A DNA stretch of 64,000 bases from Ensifer adhaerens (GTDB lineage Bacteria; Pseudomonadota; Alphaproteobacteria; Rhizobiales; Rhizobiaceae): positions 1,178,001 to 1,242,000 of the forward strand of contig NZ_LAZS01000005.1 in the NCBI RefSeq assembly GCF_002007205.1, in the 5' to 3' direction. Below are positions 45,772 to 56,002 of the stretch, piece by piece. The notes under the pieces were generated by a model that was not told where the DNA came from, made no database searches, and saw only the letters and a list, made by a program, of their open reading frames with translations. How positions within the stretch are numbered: the stretch's first letter is position 1; every line of letters starts with the position of its first letter. A program made the translations under genes and the position numbers.

Positions 45772-46437
45772 TCAAAAAACAAATTCCTGTGCACGGCGGA
45801 AGCCGGGAAGTGGCTTGACCGCGGTGTTGAAATCGGGTCGCTCGGAAGTCTTTCCGTGCTCGTGTACATAGAGTTTAGCGCGAGAAGCGTTGCCAAATCC
45901 TTCAACGACGACAAGCCGTCCGCCATCGCGCAGTTGCGCGAAAAGATCGGTCGGCAGAACTTCGACCGAGCCGTGAACGAAGATGACGTCGTAGGGCGCC
46001 TCGGCGGCATATCCCTTCTCGAGTTCGCCGGTCACGACGGCGATGTTGTCGTAGCCGAGGCGGGACAGCGTTTCCGTCGCGGTGGCCGCGAGGCCTTCAT
46101 CGCTTTCGAGCGCAACGACCGAACCGGCAACCTGCGACAGCAGTGCGGACGCGTAGCCGGTGCCGCAGCCGATCTCCAGGACGACATCGGACTTGGCGAT
46201 TTCGGCCAACTGGAGAAGCTTGGCGAGCGGCGACGGCTCCATCAGGAAGCGCGGCGCGCTGCCATTGGCAACGTCGAGCGCGATATCGGTATCGATATAG
46301 GCGAGTTCCTTCATCTTGGCAGGCACGAACTCCTCGCGCGGCACGGTGAGGAACGCGGACAGGACCGAATGGGACGTGACATCGGTCGTCCGGATCTGGT
46401 TGTCCACCATCTTGGTGCGCGCTGCTTCGAAATTCAT
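45772..46437 (-). CDS. Protein-L-isoaspartate O-methyltransferase family protein, second copy
   Basis: 221 residues from ATG 46437 (MNFEAARTKMVDNQIRTTDV), which has GAGGG 8 bases upstream. It has a SAM motif I VVLEIGCGTGYASALLSQVA near residue 85 and the post-I acidic residue VVALESDEGL. The N-terminal block VPREEFVPAKMKELAYIDTD matches the Pcm substrate region only loosely; there is no TIPLDCGS-like block as in the pcm at 19305. It may therefore methylate a different substrate. A weak hairpin (GTCCCTC/GAGGGA) lies just before 45772. It lies upstream of tolC with a 288-bp gap that holds no other gene. Confidence 0.82.
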   Translation of the reverse strand: MNFEAARTKMVDNQIRTTDVTSHSVLSAFLTVPREEFVPAKMKELAYIDTDIALDVANGSAPRFLMEPSPLAKLLQLAEIAKSDVVLEIGCGTGYASALLSQVAGSVVALESDEGLAATATETLSRLGYDNIAVVTGELEKGYAAEAPYDVIFVHGSVEVLPTDLFAQLRDGGRLVVVEGFGNASRAKLYVHEHGKTSERPDFNTAVKPLPGFRRAQEFVF

Positions 46438-46618
46438 GGTAGTGCCCTCGTGTCCGGATAGGCGCGGCGCCCGTCTTTCGAGCAAGCGCGCACGATCGTC
46501 TTCTGGCTCCCATCGGAAAGCCTTTGAGGTAAGCTCATAAAACGGCGTCCGGCCGGTTTCAAGCGACAGCGGCAAAATGCGCCGGAAAAACGGGAGGGAA
46601 TTGTACGGCAAACGGCGA

Positions 46619-46637
46619 AGCCGCGGACAACGCGGCT
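46619..46637 (-). terminator. Hairpin after exbD
   Basis: AGCCGCG-GACAA-CGCGGCT begins 13 bases after the exbD stop on the minus strand. The T run is poor (TCGCCGTTTG), so termination is possible but not sure. Confidence 0.4.
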
Positions 46638-46649
46638 ACCGCCCCGGCA

Positions 46650-47075
<426 letters not shown>

Positions 47076-47078
47076 GGG

Positions 47079-48176
47079 TCACCCGATCCTTGCGATGGTT
47101 GTCTCCGCATGACCGAAGTCCTGACGGCGCGGTTGCGCCTTGCGGGCCAGGCGATGGTCGAGATCGCGACTGACCAGCCGCTCCACGGCAGCAGCCGCAT
47201 CGGCGAGAATCACCTTGTAGCCACCAACCGACCGGGCAAAATAGTTGTAGATGACGACGGCGGGGATTGCCGCCACCAGGCCAATGGCAGTCGCCAGCAG
47301 CGCTTCGGCGATACCGGGCGCCACGATCGCCAGATTGGTCGTCTGCGCCTTGCTGATGCCGATGAAGGAATTCATGATCCCCCAGACCGTGCCGAACAGG
47401 CCGACGAACGGGCCGACCGAGCCGATCGACGCGAGAATGCCGGTGCCGCTCGTCATGCGCTTGCCAGCGCGAACTTCGATGCGGGTCAAGAGGGAGGCAA
47501 CACGTTCCTTCACGCCGCCTGCCGGCGCATGATCGATCACCGCCTCCGAGCGGGCCATTTCGTCGATCGCAGCAGCAACCATCTGAGGCGCCGGTCCCGA
47601 CTTTCCGTCGAAGGCTGCCTTCACGTCCGACAGGCCGTTGGCGGCCGACAGGAGGCGAACCGCCCGCGTGAGGCGCGCCTTGGCACCCAGGAGCTCCAGA
47701 AACTTGACCAGGAAGATCGCCCAGGTGGCGACGGAGGCCAACGCAAGGCCGATCATCACGCTCTTTACCACGACGTCGGCGGCCATGAACATGCCGATGG
47801 GCGAGAGGTCGTGTGGCAAGACCGGGCTTGCCCCGCCTTCGGCAGCCGCAGGTGCGCTTTCCACCGCGGTCGCGGCACCCGCCGTGGGAGACCCGTTGCC
47901 CGAGGTTGCCGGAGCGACTTGCAGTGGCTGCGCCTGTGGGGCCGGCTCGTTCACCGGAACGGTTTCTACCGTGCGCTGGCTTTCGACCTGCCCCGATGCG
48001 GACGGCGCCGTTGCTACCGGCGCGGTTGCGCTGTCCTGCGTGCCGTTGACCACGGGCGCCGTCGTTGTTCCCTCGGTGGTTGCCTGAGCAAAGGCGACCG
48101 TCGGGGAAGCGGCCGATGACAGGACCAACATCGCGGCTCCCAGCAAATTGATCGTCGGTCGGGCTCGTCTCGGCAT
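47079..48176 (-). CDS. exbB: TonB-system energizer ExbB with extended N-terminus
   Basis: 365 residues. Signal peptide (MPRRARPTINLLGAAMLVLS... to AFAQA), then about 90 residues of low-complexity Ala/Thr/Val/Pro/Gln, then the MotA/TolQ/ExbB domain with three helices: MFMAADVVVKSVMIGLALAS near residue 125, TGILASIGSVGPFVGLFGTV and IVAPGIAEALLATAIGLVAA. ATG 48176 has GAGGAACGAG directly upstream. E. coli ExbB (244 residues) lacks the extension, which is known in rhizobial ExbB and of unclear use. Operon with exbD. Confidence 0.92.
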   Translation of the reverse strand: MPRRARPTINLLGAAMLVLSSAASPTVAFAQATTEGTTTAPVVNGTQDSATAPVATAPSASGQVESQRTVETVPVNEPAPQAQPLQVAPATSGNGSPTAGAATAVESAPAAAEGGASPVLPHDLSPIGMFMAADVVVKSVMIGLALASVATWAIFLVKFLELLGAKARLTRAVRLLSAANGLSDVKAAFDGKSGPAPQMVAAAIDEMARSEAVIDHAPAGGVKERVASLLTRIEVRAGKRMTSGTGILASIGSVGPFVGLFGTVWGIMNSFIGISKAQTTNLAIVAPGIAEALLATAIGLVAAIPAVVIYNYFARSVGGYKVILADAAAAVERLVSRDLDHRLARKAQPRRQDFGHAETTIARIG

Positions 48177-48359
48177 CTCGTTCCTCACGTACTGGTCGAT
48201 ATCGTCATGTCGGGGCGAAGGGTCTTGCCGTCGTCCGCCGCTACCCTTGCGCGTTCCGGGGCTCTTTACGCAAAGGGAAACCGGATGACAAGGATTTGTG
48301 GAGTTTATCAATCAAGAATAATTTCGCAACCTTCCATTGCCGGAACTGGACGGGCGTTT

Positions 48360-50834
48360 TCAGAGCGCAGGCTGATCTTCGACAAAGGTGCCGCTGCGCC
48401 ACTCATAGGTGCGATGGCGCTCCCAGGGACGGGCAAGCGTTGTGAACGCTGGTTGGAACTGCATGGGAGGCGTGTCCTGCCCTTCCCGCCATTCCGCTCG
48501 AATTTCGATCGCGCCCGTGCGGCGAAGCGTCCGCGCGTCCACGATGCGAGCGCGGCGCGCCGGGCAGGCTGCGACATCGACCCGAGCGGCAACCACGACC
48601 AGGTCCGCCTGATCACACAAGACAGGAAAGAGGCGCGGGTTTTCGAGAGTGACGATCGTCCAGCCAATGCTGTTGCGCGCCGCGCACCACTGCTTTTCGC
48701 GGCAGATGAAACTGCCTGCCGTGCTTGTGTTGACGGCCGATGAAAAATACACGCGGATCGCAGCGGCCTTTTCCTCGCCGATCGGCGGCGCTTTTCCGGC
48801 CGCCCGTTCCATAGCCGGATAAAGATCGCCGGCCGTGGGGGCAAGCGTGGTCGGCGGCGCGTGTTTTCCCACGGCGAGCGCCCGTTGCCATTGTGAAAAG
48901 ACGAAGTCCGGCGGGCGCGGCCGGTTCGTTGCGATAGCGCCATCCGCAACCAGGCCGACGAGCCGGCCGTCCTCGGCGATCACGACGTCGGGCAAGCTGC
49001 CATCTTCCAGTGCCAGGCTGAGGAAACCCGCACAGATCAACACCAAGCCGCAGATCGCGAGCCAGCTGCGCAGCACGCAGAGAACGACGCCGCCGACAGC
49101 AATCAGCACGAAGCCGATAGGCCCGATGCGGCCGGTGACGACTTCACCATCAAGCGAGGTCACGAACCGGGCGACGTCGAGCATCCGGTCGAGACCCCAG
49201 GCCATCGCCGCCAAAGGCAGTTGCTCGAGCCCGAACGGCATCAACAGCATGGCGAACAGCCCGAATGGCATGATCACGATGCTGATCAGCGGCATGGTGA
49301 GAATGTTCGCGAGCAAGCCGTAGGCCGGCAGCCTATGGAAATAGGCGATCGAATAGACCGATGTCGCCAGGCCGCCGATGAGCGATGTGACGAGGATGCC
49401 AGCGGCGACGCCGGCAAGAAGACGCCCTTTCGCGCCGCGGTCGGCCGCTTCCGTGCGCGTGGCACGCCGCTCGCGCCAGCGTCCGTAGCCGGCAACGAGC
49501 GCCAGGGTCGCAGCGAACGACATCTGGAAGCCCGGCCCCGCCACTGCCGAAGGCATGAGGACCACGATGACGATTGCGGCAAGCGCAACGTTGCGCAGGC
49601 TGATCGACATGCGATCGAAGAACACCGCGACCAGCATGATCGAAATCATGATCCAGGCGCGAAGCGCCGACACGGCGCCGCCGGAGATGAGAATATAGAG
49701 GCAGACCATCAGCAGCGCGCCGGCCGCGGCGATCTTCTTGATCGGCACACGATGCGCCAGCCTCGGAACCATGCTGAGGGCCGTGCGCGCGCCGATCAGG
49801 AACGTTCCGGCCGCCAGCGCCATGTTCAGACCGGAGATCGCCAGCACATGGGCGAGCCCCGCCTGCCGCAGCACCTCGACCGTTTCCCGGCTGATCGCCC
49901 GCTCCTCGGCGGTGACCAGCGCCGCGGCCAGCGCGCCGGTATCGCCGCCGATCGCCGCGCGGATCCTCTCGCCGACCGCCTCGCGCATTGCAGCCATCTT
50001 CGTCTCCACCGCCTGAAGCAGCGAAGCCGCCGTGTCGGGATCTTCGATCGCGGCCTTCTCGGATTGCCTGGGCGCGCCGTAGAAAAATCCGACGGCGCCG
50101 ACGCCCTTGAAATAGCTGTCGAAGGCGAAGTCGTTCAGGCCGGGCAGCGCCGGGCCTGACGGCGGAGACAGGCGCGCCCTGCCCTCGATCGAGGCGCCGA
50201 GCGCGAACGGATCCCCGGAGTTCCGCGTCACCAGCGTCACCTTCAGCGGCTGGCGGCGCAGCTTTGGCCTGCTCGTTTCCTCGACCTCTACCCCATAACG
50301 CCATCGGCCGCGGTCATCCTGCTCGCGGGAAAACACCACGCCCCGCACATTCGTGGTGACAGGTGCGTCGAGAACAACCGTGTCGGTGCGCCACGTCTCG
50401 ACCGCGACCAGCAACATGCCGGTCATGAACAGCGTCACGGCGATCAACGGGCCCCTCAAGGGCACGAGCCTCCCCCTGCACGCCAGCGCTGCCATACCGA
50501 AAATGCAAAGCAGCACTGCAAGATTGGCAATCCGGAGGTCGAAGGGCAGCGCCAGCCAGGCGAGCACGCCGAAGATCAAGAACACGGGGATCAACACGAA
50601 ACCGTGACCGAATGCCCGCTCCTCTTCGATCGCCGCGAGGAACGCCGGCTGGAGCACAGCGGGCCGCAAGCGCGCCGCGCGTGCCGCGATTTCCCGCCAT
50701 GGCTGCCGGAGAAACAGGGCACGCCGCCCGCTTGTGGCCAAGGTCGCGGCGACAGCGGCGGCATCGGATCCGGGCAGCCTGAAGCTGCCGCGTTCGACGT
50801 CGAGCGACGCTTGCCGCATTTCCGTTTCGCTCAT
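48360..50834 (-). CDS. comEC: ComEC/Rec2-family DNA-uptake channel protein
   Basis: About 824 residues, polytopic inner-membrane protein. An N-terminal DUF4131 region with two or three helices is followed by an OB-like soluble part and the ComEC competence core (ALAAALVTAEERAISRETVE, LAHVLAISGLNMALAAGTFL, SGGAVSALRAWIMISIMLVA), with about seven helices. The C-terminal 200 residues correspond to the beta-lactamase-like part, but I see no HxHxDH metal motif, so nuclease activity there is unlikely. In competent bacteria ComEC passes single-stranded DNA into the cytoplasm; competence is not established for Sinorhizobium. ATG 50834 (MSETEMRQASLDVERG) is preferred. Single gene, divergent from gltA. 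Confidence 0.87.
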   Translation of the reverse strand: MSETEMRQASLDVERGSFRLPGSDAAAVAATLATSGRRALFLRQPWREIAARAARLRPAVLQPAFLAAIEEERAFGHGFVLIPVFLIFGVLAWLALPFDLRIANLAVLLCIFGMAALACRGRLVPLRGPLIAVTLFMTGMLLVAVETWRTDTVVLDAPVTTNVRGVVFSREQDDRGRWRYGVEVEETSRPKLRRQPLKVTLVTRNSGDPFALGASIEGRARLSPPSGPALPGLNDFAFDSYFKGVGAVGFFYGAPRQSEKAAIEDPDTAASLLQAVETKMAAMREAVGERIRAAIGGDTGALAAALVTAEERAISRETVEVLRQAGLAHVLAISGLNMALAAGTFLIGARTALSMVPRLAHRVPIKKIAAAGALLMVCLYILISGGAVSALRAWIMISIMLVAVFFDRMSISLRNVALAAIVIVVLMPSAVAGPGFQMSFAATLALVAGYGRWRERRATRTEAADRGAKGRLLAGVAAGILVTSLIGGLATSVYSIAYFHRLPAYGLLANILTMPLISIVIMPFGLFAMLLMPFGLEQLPLAAMAWGLDRMLDVARFVTSLDGEVVTGRIGPIGFVLIAVGGVVLCVLRSWLAICGLVLICAGFLSLALEDGSLPDVVIAEDGRLVGLVADGAIATNRPRPPDFVFSQWQRALAVGKHAPPTTLAPTAGDLYPAMERAAGKAPPIGEEKAAAIRVYFSSAVNTSTAGSFICREKQWCAARNSIGWTIVTLENPRLFPVLCDQADLVVVAARVDVAACPARRARIVDARTLRRTGAIEIRAEWREGQDTPPMQFQPAFTTLARPWERHRTYEWRSGTFVEDQPAL

Positions 50835-51149
50835 TGCGCCCGCACTTTGGCCCCTTGGTTCGCGGCCGATCATGCAACCAACGTCACGCAACTGCAACCG
50901 AGGCGGTATCTGCCGAAAAAAGCGGCAAACCTATATAGAATGGTACCGCACCATCATCGGGCGAGCTTATTGATCTCTTTGGACTTATTGCCGTAACATG
51001 CCATTATTGCGTCGCCATATGCACGTTTTCGCATCGCACAATTTGCCTTTCGTACAGCTTGGCAGTCGAAAATAAATCATATAGCAAATTCGCAACGTTC
51101 ATTGTCGTGGCATGTCTCTATGTCACGTTGCCATAAGACGGAGGGTCCG
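50835..51149. other. Divergent promoter region comEC/gltA
   Basis: 315 bases without a gene, AT-rich at 50925-51110. A weak plus-strand pair TTGGCA (51059-51064) and TATAGC (51080-51085), 15 bases apart, could serve gltA. No operator is obvious. Confidence 0.4.
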
Positions 51150-52439
51150 ATGACTGAAAAAACCGCGGTTGTAACACTCGATGGAAAGTCTGCGGATCTT
51201 CCGGTGCGATCGGGGTCCATCGGCCCCGACGTCGTGGACATCGGCTCGCTCTACAAGCAGACGAAGATGTTCACTTACGACCCGGGCTTCACGTCCACGG
51301 CGTCGTGCGAATCCAAGATCACCTATATCGACGGCGACGAAGGCGTTCTCCTGCACCGCGGCTACCCGATTGAGCAGCTTGCAGAACATGGCGACTTCCT
51401 CGAAGTCTGCTACCTGCTGCTCTACGGCGAACTGCCGACGAAGGCGCAGAAGGCCGACTTCGACTATCGCGTCACGCACCACACCATGGTGCATGAGCAG
51501 ATGTCGCGCTTCTTCACCGGCTTCCGCCGCGACGCCCACCCGATGGCCGTCATGTGCGGCTGCGTCGGCGCGCTCTCGGCGTTCTACCACGACTCGACCG
51601 ACATCACCGATCCGCACCAGCGCATGGTCGCTTCGCTGCGCATGATCGCCAAGATGCCGACGATCGCGGCAATGGCCTACAAGTACCACATCGGCCAGCC
51701 CTTCGTTTACCCGAAGAACGATCTCGACTACGCCTCGAACTTCCTGCGCATGTGCTTTGCCGTTCCGTGCGAAGAATATGTCGTCAACCCGGTTCTGTCG
51801 CGCGCCATGGACCGTATCTTCATCCTGCACGCCGACCACGAGCAGAACGCTTCGACTTCGACCGTTCGCCTCGCCGGCTCGTCGGGTGCCAACCCGTTCG
51901 CCTGCATCGCGGCCGGCATCGCCTGCCTCTGGGGCCCGGCCCACGGCGGCGCCAACGAAGCGGCGCTCAACATGCTTGCCGAAATCGGCACGGCCGACCG
52001 CATCCCGGAATTCATCGCCCGCGCCAAGGACAAGAATGACCCGTTCCGCCTGATGGGCTTCGGTCACCGCGTCTACAAGAACTACGACCCGCGCGCCAAG
52101 ATCATGCAGAAGACCACGCATGAAGTGCTCGCCGAGCTCGGTCACAAGGACGATCCGCTTCTCGAAGTGGCGATGGAACTGGAGCGTATTGCGCTCACCG
52201 ACGAGTACTTCATCGAGAAGAAGCTTTACCCGAACATCGACTTCTACTCGGGCATCACGCTGAAGGCACTCGGCTTCCCCACCACCATGTTCACCGTGCT
52301 CTTCGCGCTCGCCCGCACCGTCGGCTGGATCGCGCAGTGGAACGAGATGATCGAAGATCCGGAACAGCGCATCGGCCGCCCGCGCCAGCTCTATGTCGGC
52401 GCTCCGCAGCGCGACTACGTGCCGGTCTCCAAGCGCTGA
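51150..52439 (+). CDS. gltA: Citrate synthase, type II (hexameric)
   Basis: First enzyme of the TCA cycle, condensing acetyl-CoA and oxaloacetate; cytosolic, 429 residues as in other Gram-negative bacteria. Catalytic regions: [20 protein letters not shown] near residue 270 (His), [17 protein letters not shown] near residue 305 (His) and [20 protein letters not shown] near residue 390 (Asp region). The N-terminal beta domain of NADH-regulated type II enzymes is present ([20 protein letters not shown]). ATG 51150 follows GGAGGGTCCG; the upstream in-frame codons are not conserved. Single gene with its own terminator. Confidence 0.97.
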   Translation: MTEKTAVVTLDGKSADLPVRSGSIGPDVVDIGSLYKQTKMFTYDPGFTSTASCESKITYIDGDEGVLLHRGYPIEQLAEHGDFLEVCYLLLYGELPTKAQKADFDYRVTHHTMVHEQMSRFFTGFRRDAHPMAVMCGCVGALSAFYHDSTDITDPHQRMVASLRMIAKMPTIAAMAYKYHIGQPFVYPKNDLDYASNFLRMCFAVPCEEYVVNPVLSRAMDRIFILHADHEQNASTSTVRLAGSSGANPFACIAAGIACLWGPAHGGANEAALNMLAEIGTADRIPEFIARAKDKNDPFRLMGFGHRVYKNYDPRAKIMQKTTHEVLAELGHKDDPLLEVAMELERIALTDEYFIEKKLYPNIDFYSGITLKALGFPTTMFTVLFALARTVGWIAQWNEMIEDPEQRIGRPRQLYVGAPQRDYVPVSKR

Positions 52440-52462
52440 GATCACGGCCAGCTCCGAAAGAC

Positions 52463-52497
52463 AAAGCCCGGTCAGCGATGACCGGGCTTTTATTTTT
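52463..52497 (+). terminator. Rho-independent terminator of gltA
   Basis: AAAGCCCGGTCA-GCG-ATGACCGGGCTTT followed by TATTTTT. It lies 25 bases after the gltA stop. About 165 bases of DNA with no visible gene follow before lpxB. Confidence 0.9.
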
Positions 52498-52660
52498 CTG
52501 GATACGGGAAGTTCCGTTCGAACGTCGTTCACCAGCGGGTCGAGCGGGTTGTCCGAGGCGACATCGCGCAACGCGGCCGCGGCATGCCCGGTGCGCGAAG
52601 GTTTGTTCTCATCGAGCGAGGCACTGAGGAGCATAGCGCTCGCCCAAGGATCGACGAAGC

Positions 52661-53836
52661 TTACCGATTGCTCTTGTTGAGATAGCCAAGCACGATCTTG
52701 GCGGCGATCTCGCCGGGCGGCTGATCGGTCGTCATGCGCTGCTGCACCAGTGCGTAACCGTCGAGCATCGAGGCCCGCTGCGCCGTTGCGCCCGAAAGCC
52801 GCTCCATCCAGCGCGTCAGAGCGCCCGGACGGATGGACTCGCCGAAATATTCCGAGACGATCGGGAAATCCGCGATCAGGTTGGGCAGCGCTCCGCTCCA
52901 GATGCGGATACGCTTGTGCAGGAGCTTCACCAGGAAGTCAGGCGCATAGGTCGAAACGACGGGCACGCCGGCCAGAGCGAGTTCCAGAATGACCGTGCCC
53001 GAAGCGGCGATCGCCGCGTCGGCTCGGTCGAAGGCCGCCCATTTGTCGGCCGCACCGACGGAAATCTCCGGTTGGATCGCCCAGGACGCGGTAATTTCCC
53101 GCACCAGTCTCTCCTGGCGCGGCACGGTCGGCAGCAGAAAACGAATGCCCGGATGGCGGGCAGCGAGTTCGTCGACCGTCGCGCGGAAGATCGGCAGCAG
53201 GCGGCCAACTTCGCTTGAGCGCGAGCCCGGCAGGAGAAGGCACGTCGAAACACGCCCGTCCTTGGCGCCCACGAGGCGTTGCTGCCGGCTGGCGCGAACG
53301 GCAAGCACATTGGCATCGCTTGCAAGGCGATGGCCGACATAGGTGGTCAGCGGGCCCTGCAGCCGTTCCATTGCTTCCGGCTCGAACGGCAAGACCGCGA
53401 GCACGTGATCGACATAGCCGCGCATGCGCGGCGCCCGCTCCGGCTTCCAGGCCCAGACACTTGGGCAGACGTAGTTGATGACAGGCAGATCCGGCAGCGC
53501 GGCGCGCACTTTTCGCGCGACGCGGTGGGTGAAATCCGGGCTGTCGATGATCAGAAGCGCATCGGGCCGGGCCGCGATGATCGCCTTTGCCGTCTGGCGT
53601 ATGCGCATGATCAGCTTCGGCAGGCGCGCCAGCACCTGGGTGAAGCCCATGATCGACAATTCGGAATAGTCGAAGAGCGAGCGAAGGCCTTCGGCCTCCA
53701 ATGCCTCGCCGCCAACGCCAACCAGTTCGACCTCGGAGCGGCTTTGCGCCCGCAGCGCACGGACGAGGTCGGCGCCGAGGAGATCGCCGGAAACTTCGCC
53801 CGCGATCACAGCAAGCTTGTAGCTTGGCGCATTCAT
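52661..53836 (-). CDS. lpxB: Lipid-A-disaccharide synthase
   Basis: Peripheral inner-membrane glycosyltransferase (GT19) that joins UDP-2,3-diacylglucosamine to lipid X. 391 residues; N-terminal block VIAGEVSGDLLGADLVRAL, FTHRVARKVRAALPDLPVIN with YVCPSVWAWKPERAPRM near residue 115, and C-terminal SGTVILELALAGVPVVSTYA with the sugar-nucleotide site. ATG 53836 sits in a 4-base overlap with the lpxI stop, so it is coupled to lpxI. Last gene of the envelope cluster; no terminator is clear after it. Confidence 0.96.
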   Translation of the reverse strand: MNAPSYKLAVIAGEVSGDLLGADLVRALRAQSRSEVELVGVGGEALEAEGLRSLFDYSELSIMGFTQVLARLPKLIMRIRQTAKAIIAARPDALLIIDSPDFTHRVARKVRAALPDLPVINYVCPSVWAWKPERAPRMRGYVDHVLAVLPFEPEAMERLQGPLTTYVGHRLASDANVLAVRASRQQRLVGAKDGRVSTCLLLPGSRSSEVGRLLPIFRATVDELAARHPGIRFLLPTVPRQERLVREITASWAIQPEISVGAADKWAAFDRADAAIAASGTVILELALAGVPVVSTYAPDFLVKLLHKRIRIWSGALPNLIADFPIVSEYFGESIRPGALTRWMERLSGATAQRASMLDGYALVQQRMTTDQPPGEIAAKIVLGYLNKSNR

Positions 53837-54720
53837 CGCCGTATGCCTCTGGACGCGCGCTCCACCCCGACGACAAACAGCCCCGCCCGATCGGCGACCT
53901 CGACCACTTCGCCGCGTTCCAGCACCAGAGCACGCCCGGCCTCGACGGCAACACCGGCAAGACCGGCGCGCTCGGCCAGGGCTATGGTGGACGGGCCGAT
54001 CGACGGGAGGTCGGCCCGCAGATCCTGTCCGGGCTTGCAAAGCTTGACGAGAACGCCGCGCCGACGGGAGGAAACTCGGCCCTCGGCCTTCAGCATGACG
54101 ACGCGCTCCAGCATGGCATCCGTGCCCTCGGCCCCCTCGAGTGCCACGACACGTCCGCCGATCGCCACCGCCCCCTGCCCCACGTCGAGCGCGCCGAGCG
54201 CATTGGCGGCAGCAATTCCCGCTTCTATATCGCGGCGGTCGTCGCCGTCGGGGGTTACGGTCCCGATGGGGCCCGGTTCGGCCAGGAGATTGGGAACCAC
54301 CTCGTGCACGCCGATGACGTGCGCACCGCTTGCCTCGATCAGTTGCATCGCCATGCGCAGGACCGCATCGTCGCCGCCCGAAACCAATGTCTTTAGTACA
54401 GAGGGTATCTTTGCGAGGGTGCGCAGCGTCGGGCGGATATCACGCCATTCCGGCCGGCGCCGAACCCAGCCGGACAAGACGACGCGATCAATCCCCTCGT
54501 CACGAAACGTGCGGCTGATATTGGCGAAATCGCCGATCCCCAGCACCGAATGGTCGAAGCCGACCCAATCGGCTTCTTCCGCTTCCCGCGAGAGCGCAAT
54601 GATAAAGGGATCTTCGCCGCGCGCACGAACCGCTTCGGCGACGTGGTGGGGCAAAGTGCCGCCACCAGCGATGATTGCGAGCCGGCCGCCGGTCGCTGCG
54701 CGGCTCGCAGCAGAAGACAT
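53833..54720 (-). CDS. lpxI: UDP-2,3-diacylglucosamine pyrophosphatase LpxI
   Basis: DUF1009 enzyme of 295 residues that removes UMP from UDP-2,3-diacylglucosamine, replacing the unrelated LpxH of enterobacteria. N-terminal RLAIIAGGGTLPHHVAEAVR, central GIGDFANISRTFRDEGID, and a C-terminal domain with DLRADLPSIGPSTIALAE, the conserved DLP-x-IG block. ATG 54720 begins 5 bases after the lpxA stop. It supplies the step between lpxA/lpxD products and LpxB, exactly where it sits in the operon. Confidence 0.93.
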   Translation of the reverse strand: MSSAASRAATGGRLAIIAGGGTLPHHVAEAVRARGEDPFIIALSREAEEADWVGFDHSVLGIGDFANISRTFRDEGIDRVVLSGWVRRRPEWRDIRPTLRTLAKIPSVLKTLVSGGDDAVLRMAMQLIEASGAHVIGVHEVVPNLLAEPGPIGTVTPDGDDRRDIEAGIAAANALGALDVGQGAVAIGGRVVALEGAEGTDAMLERVVMLKAEGRVSSRRRGVLVKLCKPGQDLRADLPSIGPSTIALAERAGLAGVAVEAGRALVLERGEVVEVADRAGLFVVGVERASRGIRR

Positions 54721-54725
54721 CACGG

Positions 54726-55535
54726 TCAGGCCTTGCCGCGCTGCGGCGACGACAGCGCCCGGTCGCTTTCGGCGGCGATGAAATCGAGGATTTCGATGAC
54801 CGGCGCACAATCAATATAGTCTTCGCGAATCGCTGCGGCGTTGGCGCGGATCGATTCCGGCCCTTCGAAAATCTGCTTGTAGGCGCGGCGAACCACATGG
54901 ATCGTGGCACGATCGATGCCGGCCCGGGTCATGCCGACAACATTCAGTCCGCTCAGCAGACCGGGATTGCCGTTGAGCATGCCATAGGGAATAACATCGT
55001 AGCTGACAGCCGACAGACCGCCGACAAAGGCCTGGCGGCCCACGCGCGTGAACTGGTGCACCGCGCAGCCACCGCCGAGAATGACGCGGTCCTCGACCGT
55101 GACATGGCCGGCCAGCATCACATTGTTGGACAGGATGATGTTGTTGCCGAGCTGGCAATCATGCGCCACGTGCGAATTGGCGAGAAAGAGGTTGTTGTCG
55201 CCGACGACCGTCTTGCCGCCATGTTCGACGGTCCCCGTGTTCATCGTCACGCCTTCGCGGATCGTGCAATTGGCGCCGATCAGCAGCTCGGTATCGACGG
55301 CGCTGTGATGAACGCTCTGGGAATCGCCACCGATTGCGGCGTTCGGAAAAATCTTTGTTCCCTTGCCAACGGTCGTCCGGCCGGACACCACAACATGGCT
55401 AAGAAGCTCGATATCGTCGCCCAGAACGACTTTCGGCCCGATATAGCAAAACGGGCCGATCTTGACGTTCTCGCCGATCACAGCCCCGCTCTCGACGATC
55501 GAGGACGGGTGGACCTTCGCAGATGCTGCAATCAT
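54726..55535 (-). CDS. lpxA: UDP-N-acetylglucosamine acyltransferase
   Basis: First step of lipid A synthesis, adding a 3-hydroxyacyl chain to UDP-GlcNAc. 269 residues: a left-handed beta helix of hexapeptide repeats ([20 protein letters not shown]) followed by a C-terminal helical part. The catalytic His lies in [20 protein letters not shown] near residue 125. It starts 2 bases after the fabZ stop and is followed by lpxI. Confidence 0.96.
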   Translation of the reverse strand: MIAASAKVHPSSIVESGAVIGENVKIGPFCYIGPKVVLGDDIELLSHVVVSGRTTVGKGTKIFPNAAIGGDSQSVHHSAVDTELLIGANCTIREGVTMNTGTVEHGGKTVVGDNNLFLANSHVAHDCQLGNNIILSNNVMLAGHVTVEDRVILGGGCAVHQFTRVGRQAFVGGLSAVSYDVIPYGMLNGNPGLLSGLNVVGMTRAGIDRATIHVVRRAYKQIFEGPESIRANAAAIREDYIDCAPVIEILDFIAAESDRALSSPQRGKA

Positions 55536-55537
55536 GT

Positions 55538-56002
55538 TCAGGCGTCTTCCTTGCTGACTATCATCGCGCCGATATCAGCTTCTGCGACAAGTTGCCCGTC
55601 AACTTTTGCATCACAGTGAAATTTCCAGATATTGCCGCGCTGCTTCTGCTTGACGACATGGAATTCGACGCGATCGCCGGGCACGACCGGCTTGCGGAAA
55701 CGCGCATTGTCGATGGTCATGAAATAGACCAGGTTCGTGCCCGTTCCGACCTTGCGGGCGCAGATCGCGCCGGCCGTCTGCGCCATGCCCTCGACGAGCA
55801 GGACGCCAGGCATGATCGGCTGCTCGGGGAAGTGGCCGGTGAAATGCGGCTCGTTCGCCGAGACGTTCTTGATGCCGATCGCCGAATTGTCACCGTCGAT
55901 CTCGATGATGCGATCGACGAGCAGAAATGGGTAGCGATGGGGAAGCAGTTTCAGGATTTCCTGAATATCCGCCGTACCGAGAACCGTTGCTGCTTCACTC
56001 AT
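55538..56002 (-). CDS. fabZ: 3-hydroxyacyl-[acyl-carrier-protein] dehydratase FabZ
   Basis: Hot-dog-fold dehydratase of 154 residues in fatty acid elongation, competing with LpxA/LpxD for the 3-hydroxyacyl-ACP pool. Active site His in [20 protein letters not shown] and Glu in the same block. N-terminal [17 protein letters not shown] is the family signature. ATG 56002 lies inside the end of lpxD (8-base overlap), which is a tight translational link; longer upstream frames are lpxD shadow. Confidence 0.96.
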   Translation of the reverse strand: MSEAATVLGTADIQEILKLLPHRYPFLLVDRIIEIDGDNSAIGIKNVSANEPHFTGHFPEQPIMPGVLLVEGMAQTAGAICARKVGTGTNLVYFMTIDNARFRKPVVPGDRVEFHVVKQKQRGNIWKFHCDAKVDGQLVAEADIGAMIVSKEDA

